A DNA stretch of 64,000 nucleotides from Chamaea fasciata (GCA_029207755.1 JARCOQ010000025.1:2534820-2598819), one strand, 5' to 3'; counted from the stretch's first letter, positions 30,736 through 42,690 are shown. Program-made: numbers and translations. The notes: generated by a model not told the origin, from the sequence alone.

Positions 30736-31428
30736 GGGATCGGTGCTGGGATGGGGGATTTGAGGCCGGGAAGGGGCGGGTCTTGCCCAGGGCGGTGCGG
30801 GAAGGTGTGACCCACACAGGGTGCAGGATCCAGGGGCGGGACACCCTCCCTGCTCCATCCCGGCAAACCCACAGCTCCAGCAGGGATTGAGATCCTCCTC
30901 CTCCAGGGAAATGTGGAGCCAAAGCTCTTCAGAAGGTGACAGGAGTGTCCCCATCCCCCGGGATGTCCGGATTATCCATCCTCCCTCCACTTCCACCGAT
31001 CCCACCCGCCCTCAAGGCCAGCCCAGCTCCAAAAATCGTTTTCCCGGGAGAAGGGACACGCCCCGAGCCCAGCAGCTCCATCCGGACCAGATCCAAACCC
31101 TTCCCGGGAATTCTGCTGGGTGCGAAGGGAGAGACGGAGCCGGCTCCGGGCATGGCCTGGGGGATAAGGACAGGGAGCTGTGACCTGGGGTGGCAGCTGG
31201 GACACGGCGCTGTCCCGCAGGGAGCGGTCCCCGAGGAGCCACCAGCGTCCCTGCGGGGGGGAGGAAAAACCGGGAGGACGGGGAGAGGGATGGACGGATG
31301 GATGGAGGCGGGGAGTGAGCAGGGGGAGAGGGAGGGAGGGAGGAGAGAGGGTCCCACGTGTCAAACGCCGCCGAGGGAGGGGAGGGAAATGTCCGAGCGG
31401 AGCCGGGCCTGGGAGAGGCGGGGCAGGG

Positions 31429-31607
31429 CTAAAACACCACGGACTGCAGCAGGCGGAAACACAGCATCAGGTCCAGAGGGATGGGAGGCTTCAGCAGGTT
31501 CCCGTCCAGCCGCAGGTAGCGCAGCCGCGGGACGCCGTCCAGGTCGGAGGGAGAGACGTCCTGGATGGACACCAGCGACGTGGGGCAGATCTGCGTGCCG
31601 TTGATTT
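31429..31607 (-). CDS. PRELP: PRELP exon 3, C-terminus and stop
   Basis: 179 coding bases. The acceptor is TCCCCGCAG. The junction codon becomes Lys313, giving KINGTQICP as in mammals. The last 59 residues contain the ear repeat and final cysteine, then TAG at 31429-31431. Confidence 0.96.
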
Positions 31608-34490
31608 CTGCGGGGACAGCGCCACGGAGGTTAGGGGAAAGGGAATGTGGACGACAGGAACAGTGGGATGAGCTTAGGGAAAAGGGAGCGTGGGCGGGAG
31701 AGGAAAAGGGGAATGTGGACAGGAGGAATAGAGGGAGGCAGGTTAGGGGAAAGGGAATGTGGACAACAGGAACAGTGGGATGAGGTTAGGGAAAAGGGAA
31801 TGTGGGCGGGAGGAATAGTGGGACGGAGGTTAGGGAAAAGGGGAATATGGACAGGAGGGGAAAAGAGAAATGAGGACAACAGGAACAGTGGGATGAGGTT
31901 AAGGAAGAGGGAGTGTGGGCAGGAGGCAAGTTAGGGAAAAGGGAATGTGGAAACAGGAGCAGTGGGATGGGGGTTGGGGAAAAAGGAATGTGGACAGGAG
32001 GAATAATGGGATGGAGATTAAGGAAAAGGGGAATGTGGACAGCAGGAACAGTAGGATGGAGGTTAGGGAAAAGGGGAATGTGGACAGGAGGAACTGCAGG
32101 AGGCAGGATAGGGAAAATGGAATGTGGACAGGGATTTTTGAACCCCCCCCGTTATTGAACCCCAAACTGGGATTGTTTTGCCACCAAAAGGGACAATCCC
32201 CGGCTGTTCCCAAAGCCCCAGCAAGAGGGAAAATCCGGCTTTTGATCAGGAGTGAAGTAGGTTGCGTTCCTCCGGAGGATGCGGTGGCATTCCGGGGAGA
32301 AAAGGGAGCATCCCGCTCCCGGAACCTGCCGAGCCAGCCCCGAGCTTCCCAAAAAAACATCAAGGAATCCGCTCCAGCCCTGTCAGGCCGGAGATAACGT
32401 CTGGAGATAACGTCAGCACCCGGCTCGGTGCTCGCCTCTGGAATTCCACATGTCCCTGCCCCGCGTTATGGAAAATAAACCCTGGGATTCTGATGTCAGC
32501 ACCTGGCTCCAGGGATGGGAACCTCCTAAAACCCAGGGGAAACAGGAGAGGAAAAGCTGGGTCAGGGCGTGCACAGGATTTGTCTCCATGGAAAACTGGC
32601 AGGACCTGGATGCTGGGGATGTGGGAGGCCAGCAGGAGTCACCACCTGCACCCCAAGGTCCTCCCCCAGCTCAGATTTTTGGTGTTTGATTAAAAATGCA
32701 GATTAACGCGCGTTGGAGCCAGATGTGATGGCAGCAGGGAGCTCCATCTTTGGAAACATCTGGGGAGACCAGGAATCCTGGAATCCTGGAATGGTTTGGG
32801 GTGGAAAGGTGACCCAGGGACGCCTTCCACTATCCCAGGTTGCTCCAAGCCCTGTCCAGCCTGGCCTTGGACACTCCCAGGGTGGAGCATCCACAGATTC
32901 TCTGGGAATTCCATCCCAGCCCCTCACCTCTCTCCCAGGGAACAATTCCTTCCCAATCTCTCATCCATCCTTGCCCTCTGGCAGTGGGAAGCCATTCCCT
33001 GTGTCCTGTCCCTCCAGCCCTCATCCCAAACCCATCTCCAGCTCTCCTGGAGCCCCTTGAGGCGCTGGGAAGCTGAGTGGGAATGCAGTGGGATTCTGTC
33101 TCCTCCTCTGTGCTCGCTCTGTTTCCACACATCCCAGGCTCCACTCCCATGGAATCGCAGCTGGAATTCACACCTGGAATGGTGTGAGACAGCCCTGGCT
33201 GCTCAGCCTTGTTCTCCCCGTTCCTTCCGCACACGGAGCAGGGCTGGGATATCTCCTCACCACCCCGAGCCGCGCGTTTGGCATCTGTTCCTAAAATATC
33301 CAGCCTCTTCTCCTTAAAAGTCCCAATTTTTACCAGGGAAGAAGCTCTTCCAGGGGCACGTGGCCCCAAAAACAACCCAGGAAAAGTCCTGCAGCACCAG
33401 CGGGGGTTTCCCTCTGCTCCTCCCACCCAGACCCTCCCATCCCACCACCTCTGGAAGGGATCACATCCCACCGGGTGAGAAACGACCTCCCCGAGGTTTT
33501 TCTTCCCCCCCCCCAAAAAAAAACCCCCTCCCCAGCCAAGCCGCGGGACTCACTCTCGATGGAGTTGTTGTTCAGGTAGAGGTGCTCCAGCTTGGAGCTG
33601 ATGAAGGGCACGTTGGTCAGCTTGTTGTGGGCCAGGTGCAGCACCAGCAGGTTGGTGAGGTTGAAGGAGTTTTTGGGCAGCCCCTTATCCGAGATCTGGT
33701 TGTAGTTGAGCCGTATGAAGGCCAGGTTGGGGAACTCCTTGAAATAATCGCTGGGGATGTCCTCGATGTTGTTCCTGTCCAGGAAGAGCTGGTGGATGGC
33801 GCTGGGCACGCCGGGGGGCATCTTCCTCAGGATGTTGTGCGCCAGGTTGAGCTGCATGAGGTTCTTGAGCCCCTTGAAGGTGTTCTTGTTGAAGACGCCG
33901 TCGCTGAGCTTGTTGTGGTGCAGGTCCAGCAGCACCAGGTTCTCCAGCTTGTTGAAGACGCCGGCGGGGATCTTGGAGATCTGGTTCCTGCTGAGGCGCA
34001 GCTGCTCCAGGTTGGGCGGCAGGAAGGCGGGCACCTCCTTCAGCTGGTTCCTCTCCATGTAGAGGAAGATGAGGTTCTCCAGCTTCTCCAGCACCTTCCT
34101 GTCCACCTTGCGGATGCGGTTGTTGTCCAGGTTGACCCACTTGAGGCCGGTGGCGTTGCGGAAGGACTCCTCGGGTAGGTCGGCGATGAAGTTGTTCTGC
34201 AGGTACAGGTAGTGGATGCGCGGCGGGATCACCGGCACCGTGCGCAGGTTGCGGCTGTCGCAGTACAGCGCCGACGGGAAGTCCGGGGGGCAGTAACACT
34301 CCCGGGGACAGTCGGGGAACACGGAGGGAGGGCCCGGAGGGAGGGGAGGGGGCAGCTCCGTGGGCTCCACGGGCTCCTCGAAGGGCGCGGGCGGCCGGGT
34401 GGGTCTGCGGGGCGGTTTGCGGCGCTGAGCGCTCGCCGCCGGCGCCAGCGCCAGCACGAGCGGGAGGAGGAAGGCCAGGGTCGCCCTCAT
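31429..34490 (-). CDS. PRELP: Prolargin (PRELP), class II SLRP, two coding exons
   Basis: Secreted matrix protein that binds heparan sulfate through its basic N-terminus and collagen through its leucine-rich repeats. The exons 34490-33554 and 31607-31429 join to 1116 bases, encoding 371 residues plus TAG (human 382). Residues 1-21 are a signal peptide. Residues 22-36 are Arg/Pro-rich, then an acidic and Pro-rich stretch follows (LPPPLPPGPPS). Cys 61, 65, 67 and 77 form the N-terminal cap. The leucine-rich repeats run from about residue 90, and Cys 320 and 362 form the C-terminal cap. N-glycosylation sequons at 112, 277, 308 and 315 match the human pattern. The end, KPPIPLDLMLCFRLLQSVVF, is near-identical to human. 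The ATG at 34490 is used; an in-frame GTG nine codons upstream is in the preceding intron. Confidence 0.97.
31620..32130. repeat. Minisatellite in PRELP intron 2, about 44-bp unit
   Basis: About eleven copies of a unit with GGGAATGTGGACAGGAGG, AACAGTGGGATG and AGGTTAGGGAAAAG. It starts about 12 bases from the exon 3 acceptor, so on the transcript a U/C-rich repeat leads into the splice site. Confidence 0.94.
32771..33115 (-). mobile_element. CR1 LINE 3' end in PRELP intron 2
   Basis: The plus strand shows the antisense CR1 tail: GGAATCCTGGAATCCTGG (degenerate 8-bp terminal repeats), GGAATGGTTTGGGGTGGAAA, AGGTTGCTCCAAGCCCTGTC and CTGGCCTTGGACACTCCCAG. The sense strand is minus. It is 5'-truncated with no reverse transcriptase frame. 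Confidence 0.88.
33554..34490 (-). CDS. PRELP: PRELP exon 2, main coding part
   Basis: Encodes residues 1-312 plus one base. The donor is CGAGA/GTGAGT, phase 1; the open frame runs past it into the intron, which is not coding. The large exon carrying nearly all repeats matches the known PRELP gene structure. Confidence 0.97.
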
Positions 34491-34505
34491 GGTCCGGGTG
34501 TTCTC
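34491..34505 (-). other. PRELP 5' UTR part of exon 2
   Basis: A strong acceptor (CTTGTGTCCCTGCAG) ends at 34506 on the minus strand, leaving 15 untranslated bases before the ATG. The first exon must therefore lie further upstream, as in mammals. Confidence 0.8.
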
Positions 34506-34689
34506 CTGCAGGGACACAAGGAGAGGGGGTTTGGGAAGGGGCTGGTGGAGGAATTGTCACCTCCCCGGCGCTGGCACGCAGGGGTTTGTCCCTCGTCCCC
34601 GCTGCCTGCGTTCCTGTCTCCATCCTGGTGGGAGTTGTCTACAAATCCAGCCCCTCCGCAGAGTAGGAATTGCTGAGGTCCCCATCCCT

Positions 34690-34905
34690 GGCTCAGTGTT
34701 AGCCATGGAATTCCTCTGCCTCACCATTATCCATGGAATTCTCCTCCCTGGCTCGTCATTATCCGTGAAATTCCCCTGCCTGGCTCACCACTATCCATGG
34801 GATTCTCCTCCCTGCCCCACCGTTATCCATGGAATTCCTCTCTCATTCTCCATTATCCATGGGATTCCTCTCCCTGCCTCACCTCGGCATGGGACATTCC
34901 CAAGT
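34690..34905. repeat. Minisatellite, about 30-bp unit
   Basis: Six to seven copies of CATTATCCATGGAATTCCTC followed by TCCCTGCCTCAC. It lies in the presumed PRELP intron 1. Confidence 0.92.
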
Positions 34906-37900
34906 TATCCACGGATAACCTGCTCCCCACGAACCTGCCTGGGAAGGCAGCGTTGGGCACTGGGATTTACTGGGAATCTCTGCTCAGTCTCATCCGAGGG
35001 CTGGATGAGCAGCACACCCCTGGCAGCCAGCCGTGTTTTCCTTCCCTCCTGCCCCGCGGCAGCCCAGCAGGCCCCGTCTCATTGTCAGAACAGTGAGCTG
35101 TGGAATGGTTTTGGAAATCAAGGCTGGATCCGTCACCCCGGCAGGGTCAGAGCTGAGCTGGACGCGGGGCGAGGCAGAGGAGGGTGGGAAGGAGCAGGGA
35201 GACAGAGGAGAGGGAGGGAAATGAGGAAAACCTGAGGAAGGAAGGAGGGGAAGGGAAGGGAAAGTGCTGCCGAGGTGGGAGAAGCCTTTGGTGCTGATTT
35301 TGGGGGGAAATCCAGCACTTCCGGCTCTCCCATCCAGCACAGCAGAGTGGGATTCTCTACCCATCCTCGGCTCATTTCCAGCTCTCCTCACGCCTGGAAC
35401 CCCCAGTTTCCATCACCCCTGGAGGGGGAAAAGCCCCCACCCAACTCGGGAACTGCAGGGACCGGGCTACACACCATCCCCAGCAGGATCCGCGTCCCAC
35501 CCTGGGATGAGCCACCCTCTTCCAGGGCCACCTCTGCCAGCCCTGGCTCCCTTGGAAGCGATCCCAGGCTTTCCTGGGCCCCAAGGAATGGACTTTCTCC
35601 AGGAAAAGATCCCGTTTTCGCCCCCCCTGCAGGCCCAGCCGGTTCCTCCCGGCTCCCATCTGGCTCTGGTTAACCCCGCACGCCTCCCGGGCCGGCTGCT
35701 TTCCATCAGGGCTCCGGCATCTCGCTGGGGGAAGGGAGGAGCAGGGAAGGAGCCCAGAGCTGCCGGATCCTGAGCCCAGCACAGCTGCGGCAGGTCCTGG
35801 CTCGGGGACGGACACGATCCTGTCCCCGCAGTCTGGATTCAGTGTTGGGAAAAATGGGGAAATCCGTGACAGGGATCTGCCCTTCCCATTCCCCACCCAC
35901 AGCGCATGGATCTCGCTCTGTGTTGTCCCAGAGCTTTTCCTGGGGTCCCAGAGCTTTCCATGGGGTTTTTCCTCTGCTCCAGAACCTGGATTTTAACCCC
36001 CACAAACTCCAGAGGGAGTGGCCGGCGGCTGAAGTCTGAGCTTGGCCCGGGGCTGAGGGGAGGAAGCAGCTGGGATGAGAACTTCCAGCTGGGAGGTGAT
36101 CTTCCAGCTGGGAGGTGATCTTCCATCCAGGACACGATATTCCAGCTGGGACACGCCGTGATTCAGGTGTTGGATCCACTCAGACCACCCAGCAACGTCC
36201 CAGCAGGGCGGGGGACAGGGCAGTGCTGTCACCCTGTGCCCTCCACTCCAGGATTTGCCATCCCAGCTGTTTGGGGACTCGGCACGGAGCAGGAACAGCC
36301 GCCCGAGCCAGGAATCCCGGCCGGGGAGTGACAACATCCTTTGGAATTTTGTCAGCACAGATGGGCAGTGGTGGGAGGGCGACGCGGCCCCTTTAATCCA
36401 CCCCACGCCCCGCGGGGACTGTCCCAGCCTTGGTGGCACTGCCACCACCCTTCCCTGACACTGGTCCCCAGCCTGCCTAGGGAAAGCAGGACCCACTTCC
36501 AAGCAAACTGCAGGAAAGCCGTGACATTCCCAAAAATCCCAGGGATGCAACGAGCCCGAGGCCATCACAAGCGTCGCTGGAAGATTCCAAGCCAGCCCTC
36601 CCTGGATGTGGAAAAGCTGGGAGTCTGTTCTCCGTCCAGTCGGATTTAGTGGCATGAATTCCAGGAGCTGAATTCCCAAATTCCCTGATCCCGCCGGAGC
36701 CCCAGCACAGCCCCTGCCCTGCCAGCCTACGGGACAGCTCCGATTCCAGCTGCCCACAAGGAATCCGCACCGCTGCAACAGAGTTAAGTCATGGAGCAAC
36801 GGAGGAATTCAGGAAACCGACGGCCTGGCGTGGAGAAAAGGCTCAATTCATGGATCAAACCAGTCCTGACACCTCCCGAGCTCGGCCTGGCCCCAAATCC
36901 AAGGCACCCAACAGGTCCCGGGGTTTTTCCCAGAAGGAGGCAGCTGCTTCCTCAGCTGTCCCCGGTTACAATGGACAAAAAAAAAAAAAAAGAAAAAAAC
37001 CCCCAGAAAAACCCCCAAACAATCGGCACAACAGCTGGAAATTCCAGCCCCGAATGCCGCTGGGGTTTGCTTTGCACATAGTTTCTCTTCCCTGCATCCC
37101 CGAAACCCCGGCTCGCAGCGGCGCTGGCTGCCAGCCCCGGGACGGGCGCCAAGGGCAGCGAGAAGCCGTGCAAAGGTCACCCTTGGCCGGGGATTTGTCA
37201 CGGGCTGAAGTCCCCGCGCTGTCCCCCCGGTGCCTCCTGCGGCGCTGAGGGAGCAGCTGGGCCCGGGGATTCGTCCCGCAGAGGGATAAAGGGAATTTTA
37301 ACTCTGGGAGAGGCAGGAAAAGCCTGGATGGGCTGGAGCAGGGCCCCTTTCCAGCTCGTTGTGAGCTCCTCTCGCACATTCCCGCGATTCCCGCCGTCCC
37401 TGGAGGGGGAAAAGCCCCCATTCCAGCCTGGGAATGGCGGAGCGGAACAGCGAGAACGAGATAAAAATAACCACAAGGACCGGGCAAAGCTCCTTCCTTG
37501 GCTTCCCTCGCGTCCAGCACGGCTCGTGTCTCTGCGAGAGCCCGGCCCAAACACGGAGCTCGATTATCCAGCGGCTCTGGAGCGCTGGGAATCGTGGAAA
37601 AAGAGGGAGGGCAGCCAGGCTGTCACCCAGGCGTCGCCGCGGTCCCTTGGGAAGCGCAGCCCTGATGCAGCAACGCAGCGGTTCTCGCCCTTTCCCAGCC
37701 AGCAGCGGAGCCGCGCTGGAGCCGGGGCTCGGCCCTGGGATTCCCAGGACAATTCCCGCTGGGAAAGGCGCTGTGTCCCTGCGGGGACGGGTGACACTAG
37801 CCGGGGCTCGGCCGGGACACAGCGCGGGGCTCCTGCGCGCCGGGAGCGTCCCCAAAGTCCCCGGGATCCTTCCCAAAGGCTCGTCCCGTCCTCGGCTTTC

Positions 37901-39527
37901 CCGGTGTCAGCAATTCCTCCCTCCCTGCGTGTCCCGACCCTTCCCAGCGCCGCTCCCGGCTCGGATCCCGCTGCCACACGCAGCGGGAAGAGCTGGACAG
38001 GGACAAAAGCGGATCCTGGCAGGAGCCGCTGCCAAAGCGCCGCCGGCCCCGACCCCACACACGCCCCGCTCGCCCCCCAAGCAGCGCCTCGCCCCGCTGC
38101 GCTTCCCCCTCGGGCTGGGAAACGGCTCCGACGCCTCCTTCCCTCCTCTCCAGCCTCTTCCAAGGGCAGGGAAAACCTCCCACGGCTGCGCTTTGATCTC
38201 TTCCCGGGCTGGAAAGCGCCGATCGCTCATTCCCCCGGGGAGCAGGGACAGCGTTCCCGCATCCTGGCTGTCCCGGGAAAGGGCGCTGAGATTCCCGGGG
38301 GAGCAGCTCTGGGATACCCTGGACAGGGCCGGGATCGCAGGATCCCGGGTTCCCCAGATCCCAGGATCGCAGGATCCCAGGAAAATTTCCAAGCCCTCAC
38401 GTGCCGCGCTCCGGGCGGGATAAATTCCCATGTTTCACTCTGGAGCTGCTTTTCCCTAAACCTCTCCATCCGGCGGGGAAGGGCAGGTTTGGGATGAGCC
38501 TCTTCCAAGCAACAAAACCCCCCTTTTTTTTTGTTGGTTTTTTGGGGTTTTTTTTTGTTTGGTTGGTTGGGTTTTTTTTCCCAGGATTTCGGCGAACATC
38601 TCCCTCTTGTTCCTCCCATGGTCTCCTGGCGGAGCGGGGGACAAAGAGCCGGCTCCAAACCGGGACCCCCGAGGGGGGCGCGGGCAGGGGGCTGCACGTC
38701 CCCGCCCACCTGGAGCTGAGCTGGCTCCGGGCAGGAAAACTGGGATTGATTCCGTGCCCTGGGAATGTTCAGTGCGATCCAGGCAGGAAACCCTGGGGCT
38801 ATCGGGCTGCCCGCTCCCACCTCGCTCCCGAAATTCCCTGATCCCGGTCCGACACGGGGAGATGGGCGCAGCCCCCCAGAGCCCCCCCCCCCCAACCCCA
38901 TCCGGCTGCTCAGCCCCTGCCCCAGGCAGCACAAGGCGCCCCGATGTCCCCAAAGGTGACATTCCTGCCTCCGGATGGGGTCCCTCCTCCTCTCAGCCTC
39001 TCCTCGCTTGTTTTCCCTCCTGTTTCCCAAGGCGGGGGATTGTCCTGGGCACGGCGGGGGCCGTGCAGCCCCCGCGGCTCCCCAAATCCCGACCCCCGGC
39101 GCCCCCAGTTTGGGCTCTGCAGCCCCCGCGGCCCCCCAGAGCCAAGAGTGCTGGGGTTGGGGGGGTGGGGGGCACACAAAGGGCGCCTCAGTGTCCCCCA
39201 AAAGGCGCCCGGCGGTGGCCGCAGCGCTGTCACACCCCCCGGGGCTCCCCTGTGACCCCACAGCCCCCCAAAATCCCACATATCCCCCCCCCGCAAGGCG
39301 AGAGAAACTCCTGGGAGCGGAGCGGAGGGAAAGAACAAAGACTCCGGAGCGCTGCGGGACAGGAGAACCAAGAGGAGAGAGGGGGGAAAAGAGGAAGAGC
39401 GGATGTTTTCGGGGATGGAAGGGAGGCCGGAGAGGGCAGCAGCGTCGTCCTGGGTGTCCTGGCTGGGAGGCTCAGGCAAGGTGAGAAGATCCTGGGGCTG
39501 GGGGGGAAACACCTGCCCAGAGCTTAC
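34906..39527 (-). other. Presumed PRELP intron 1, no other gene seen
   Basis: GC-rich unique DNA, most CpG-rich at 37400-38450 and 39000-39400. An A run lies at about 36978-36991 and G/T-rich simple tracts at about 38520-38580. No coding exon recognised. Confidence 0.4.
36085..36160. repeat. Short 22-bp tandem repeat
   Basis: Three to four copies of CTTCCAGCTGGGAGGTGAT and variants. Confidence 0.85.
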
Positions 39528-39760
39528 CTGTGTGCACCTCTCCCTCCTCCTGCCTCCTACTAATCCCCAGGACAAGTTTCTCTCTGGCTTCTCTCTCCCT
39601 CCTCCTCCTCCTCCACCACCTCCTCCTCCTCCTCCTCCACCTCCTCCTCCTCCTCCTCCTCCTCCTCCTGTCCGCTCCGCCACGAGCGAGCCGGGCCGGG
39701 CGCGGGGGTTTTGTTGGTGGGAGGGCTGGGAGCACTGGGAGCACTGGGAGGGCTGGGAGG
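39528..39760 (-). other. Candidate PRELP non-coding exon 1
   Basis: A consensus minus-strand donor CACACAG/GTAAGC has its last exon base at 39528. Upstream on that strand the sequence is purine-rich, including the (GGA)n complement of the CCT tract. This gives a 5.0-kb intron 1. The transcription start is not defined; the upstream limit is a guess. It is proposed because PRELP needs a non-coding first exon and this is the best donor I noticed in the region. Confidence 0.35.
39597..39670. repeat. (CCT)n tract
   Basis: CCT triplets with two CCA interruptions, about 24 units. Confidence 0.93.
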
Positions 39761-39774
39761 GCTGGCAGCGAGGC

Positions 39775-39975
39775 ACGGTGACAACAATCACGTCTTTCTC
39801 TGGCAGCCGAGCGCGGCGGGGCTCGGCGCACACACGCGGCTCTGGCAACAATTCCTCCTATTCCTCCTCCTCCTCCTCTCCCTCCTCCTCCTCTCCCTCC
39901 TCCTCCTCCTGTGCTGCTGCTGCTGCTGCTGCGGAGGCAGCTCCTTGTTTCAAAACAAAGCTAATTAATCACGGA
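39775..39975 (-). promoter_or_regulatory. Candidate PRELP promoter with SOX-like sites
   Basis: Within about 200 bases are ACAACAATC (39782), CAACAATTC (39846) and the inverted repeat CTTGTTTCAAAACAAAG (39944-39960), followed by CTAATTAATCAC. These resemble AACAAT/AACAAAG SOX sites. It lies just upstream of the candidate exon 1. Function is inferred only. Confidence 0.3.
39851..39935. repeat. CCT and CTG triplet tracts
   Basis: CCT-rich repeats (39854-39911) are followed by about seven GCT/CTG triplets (39914-39933). Confidence 0.88.
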
Positions 39976-40424
39976 GTGAGCCCTGCCCTCGCCGCCGGCT
40001 CCGCTTTCCCAGGAGCGAGCTGCAGTTTTCCAGCGGGTGGGTGTCCCCCTGTCGCCACCCGCAGGGACTCCCGGCGGTCCCCAAATCCCGATTTCCCGGT
40101 CCCCCCGGGCGGAACCTGGAGAATGGGATGAAGGGGTTGGGTGGCTGGGGATCAGCTTTAATCAAAATCCTGGTGGCGCTTCCCGAAGTGGAATCCCAAA
40201 TCCTGGTGGCGCCTCACCAAGACAGGGAGGGGGTGACACGGTGGTGGCGCACGAGCTGAGGGTCCCTGCCCAGGGGACACGGGATTTTCCTGGCTGGAAA
40301 ACCGCGGCTCGCCGAGGGGACACGGGCGGGAGGGCTCGGGGGGGACATTCCTGCTCCATTTCTGTCCGCGAGGGGCTCAGAGGATCCCGGGACCTGTGGC
40401 GTGTTCAGAGCTCTGAGGGGTCCG

Positions 40425-40690
40425 GGGGGGGCACAGGAACCCCCCAGCCCTGGGAATCGCCCTCCCACAGTTATCCCGATCCCAGAATCCCCGGGATGTG
40501 AAATCCAGGGGGGCACAGGAGCCCCCCCAACCCTGGGAACCGCGTTCCCACATTTATCCTGATTTATTCCAGAAACCCCGAAATTTGGGATCCAAGGGGG
40601 CACAGGAGCCCCCCAGCCCTGAGAGTCCCCCTCCCACAGCCATCCTGATCCCAGAATCCCTGGGATTTGGGGTCCTCTCCCTCCCCACCA
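40425..40690. repeat. Minisatellite, about 87-bp unit, three copies
   Basis: Each copy has GGGGCACAGGA(A/G)CCCCCC, CCCTGGGAA and ATCC(C/T)GATCCCAGAATCCC blocks. A related two-copy ATCCTGGTGGCGC repeat lies nearby at 40168-40213. Confidence 0.9.
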
Positions 40691-42029
40691 TCCCCCTCTC
40701 TCCATCCGCAGCAGGATCAGGAAACCTGAGCTGCTCTGGCTCCTGGAAATCCCAACCCCGACCCTGCCAGGGGCTGGCAGCCGCCCAGGAGGGGCTGCTC
40801 CTGCACTCCCGCACTGCGCTGGCAGCGCCTGGCAGCCGAAACCGGAGCTTTTCCCGAAATTCCCACTCTCCGGACTGCCCCGTTTTCCCTCCAATGTTTT
40901 TATTCCCAACACGGGGCTGTTCCTTTTACCCCGAACCTCAAATTGTTCCTTGCTGAGCGCCTGGAGCAGGATGATCTCAAGGCACGGCCTCTCCTGGATC
41001 CTGAAATCCAGCAGGTAGATGGAATGAGAGCCAGGAAAAGGCACCCAGAGGACCCACGGAGGAATTCCAAGCTGTTTAAACAAAAAAAAACCTCGGGATG
41101 GAGGCTCGAGTTTGCCAGCTGGCAAAGCCCCAGGATCAATAGGGAAAGGAGATGCCGTTTGGAAGGAGGTGATGCCGGAATTTGATGCTAATTCCTTTAA
41201 AAACCGGTCCAAAAAAATCCCCCAAATCCATGGGGACACGTCCCGTGGATTTTTATTTATTTCTTTTTTCCCCCTCCTGCTGATTTACAGCCGCTCAGAA
41301 ATGGGAAGGGAGAAATTGAGGCGCCGAACGGGGCAGTTCCTCGCACCCACGCCACGCCGGGCATGGCAAGGTGTCACATCCCGGACCTTTTTCCATGCTC
41401 TGCCCGACCTCCGGAGCCGCTCCCACCCCGGGAAAGCTCCAAATTCGGGCGGCACCGACCCCTCCCAGCGGCCCTGGTGGTGACGGCGGGCGCTGCTCTC
41501 AGCCAGGGGACTTTGTTTGTTGAACTTTTCTCCCGGCAGGAATTCTTCCCCCCCCGCCGCGGCCAAGTTTCGGATCCACCTTCAAAGGCGCCCTTTCACA
41601 TTTCTCAAACCTCGGACGTGGCTCCGGGCACCGTTTTTGCCACGTCTGGATGGAGCAAAGTCCGGCCCTGCTCCTGCAGGGAGAAGGGGGTGCTGGGGGG
41701 TGGCTGCGGTGTCCCCAACCCTGGGGACATCGTGGTTCTGATGTGGGTTTTTGGCCCTCCCGGTGGTTGTTCCCCTTTTCCCGGTTTGTCCCACAGGGAT
41801 TTGGAGCCAAACGCCTCCTGGGATGGGCAGAGGTGGGAGAGGGAATGTCCGGAAACGGATTGTCCCTGGCTGGGGACAGGGCCAGGACAGCGGGAACGGC
41901 CGGGGGGAACAAGGACAGCGCGAGGGACAGAGCTGGGAATGGGAAACACATGGGAATTTGGATCCTGGTGCGTCACAGGGTGACCCACTGGGAACGGGGA
42001 GGCTGCAGCACTGGTCAGTCCGGCCAGGA
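40691..42029. other. Intergenic, no gene seen
   Basis: GC-rich unique DNA. No exon recognised on either strand. Confidence 0.5.
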
Positions 42030-42690
42030 TCTGGTCGCTCTGGCCATGTTCTGGTCACTCTGGACATCCCCTGGTCACTCTGGCCATTCCCCTGTCATTT
42101 CAGCCATTCCGTGGTCACTCTGGCCATGTTCTGGTCACTCTGGACATCCCCTGGTCACTCTGGCCATTCCCCTGTCATTTCAGCCATTCCGTGGTCACTC
42201 TGGCCGTGTTCTGGTCACTCTGGATGTTCTCTGGTCACTCTGGACATTCCCTTGTCATTTCAGTCATTCCATGGTCACTCTGTCCATGCCCTGGTCATTT
42301 CAGTCATTCCGTGGTCACTCGGGCCATGTTCTGGTCACTCTGGCCATTCTCTGGTCGTTTCAGCCATTCCATGGTCACTCTGTCCATGTTCTGGTCACTC
42401 TGGCCATTCTCTGGTCATTTCAGCCCTTCCCTGGTCACTCTGTCCATGTTCTGGTCACTCTGGCCATTCTCTGGTCATTTCAGCCCTTCCCTGGTCACTC
42501 TGTCCATGTTCTGGTCACTCTGGCCATTCTCTGGTCATTTCAGCCATTCCATGGTCACTCTGTCCATGTTCTGGTCACTCTGGCCATTCTCTGGTCATTT
42601 CGGCCCTTCCCTGGTCACTCTGTCCATGTTCTGGTCACTCTGGCCATTCTCTGGTCATTTCAGCCCTTCCCTGGTCACTCTGGCCATCCC
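42030..42690. repeat. Minisatellite, 60-bp higher-order unit
   Basis: The basic element is TCTGGTCACTCTGGCCAT. About eleven 60-base units alternate GGTCATTTCAGCC(A/C)TTCC with ATGTTCTGGTCACTC; the last five units (42370-42690) are nearly identical. Since 60 is a multiple of three, the open frames across it are long (over 350 codons) but not coding. Confidence 0.96.

Larger units (their letters stand above)
29665..31428 (-). other. Probable PRELP 3' UTR
   Basis: Extends from the stop codon to the signal at 29682. The distal 700 bases are A/T-richer than nearby intergenic DNA, as is common for 3' UTRs. Mammalian PRELP also has a long 3' UTR. The end is inferred, not proven. The region includes a minisatellite at 30440-30735. 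Confidence 0.45.

Noticed and set aside
33330..33553. Extension of the PRELP open frame beyond the exon 2 donor
   Set aside because: Splicing at GTGAGT gives the conserved SIEKINGTQICP junction; the read-through sequence is unlike any SLRP.
34491..34517. In-frame upstream start for PRELP (GTG, nine codons earlier)
   Set aside because: It is not ATG, and the first four codons lie in the intron before the acceptor; the ATG at 34490 begins a clean signal peptide.
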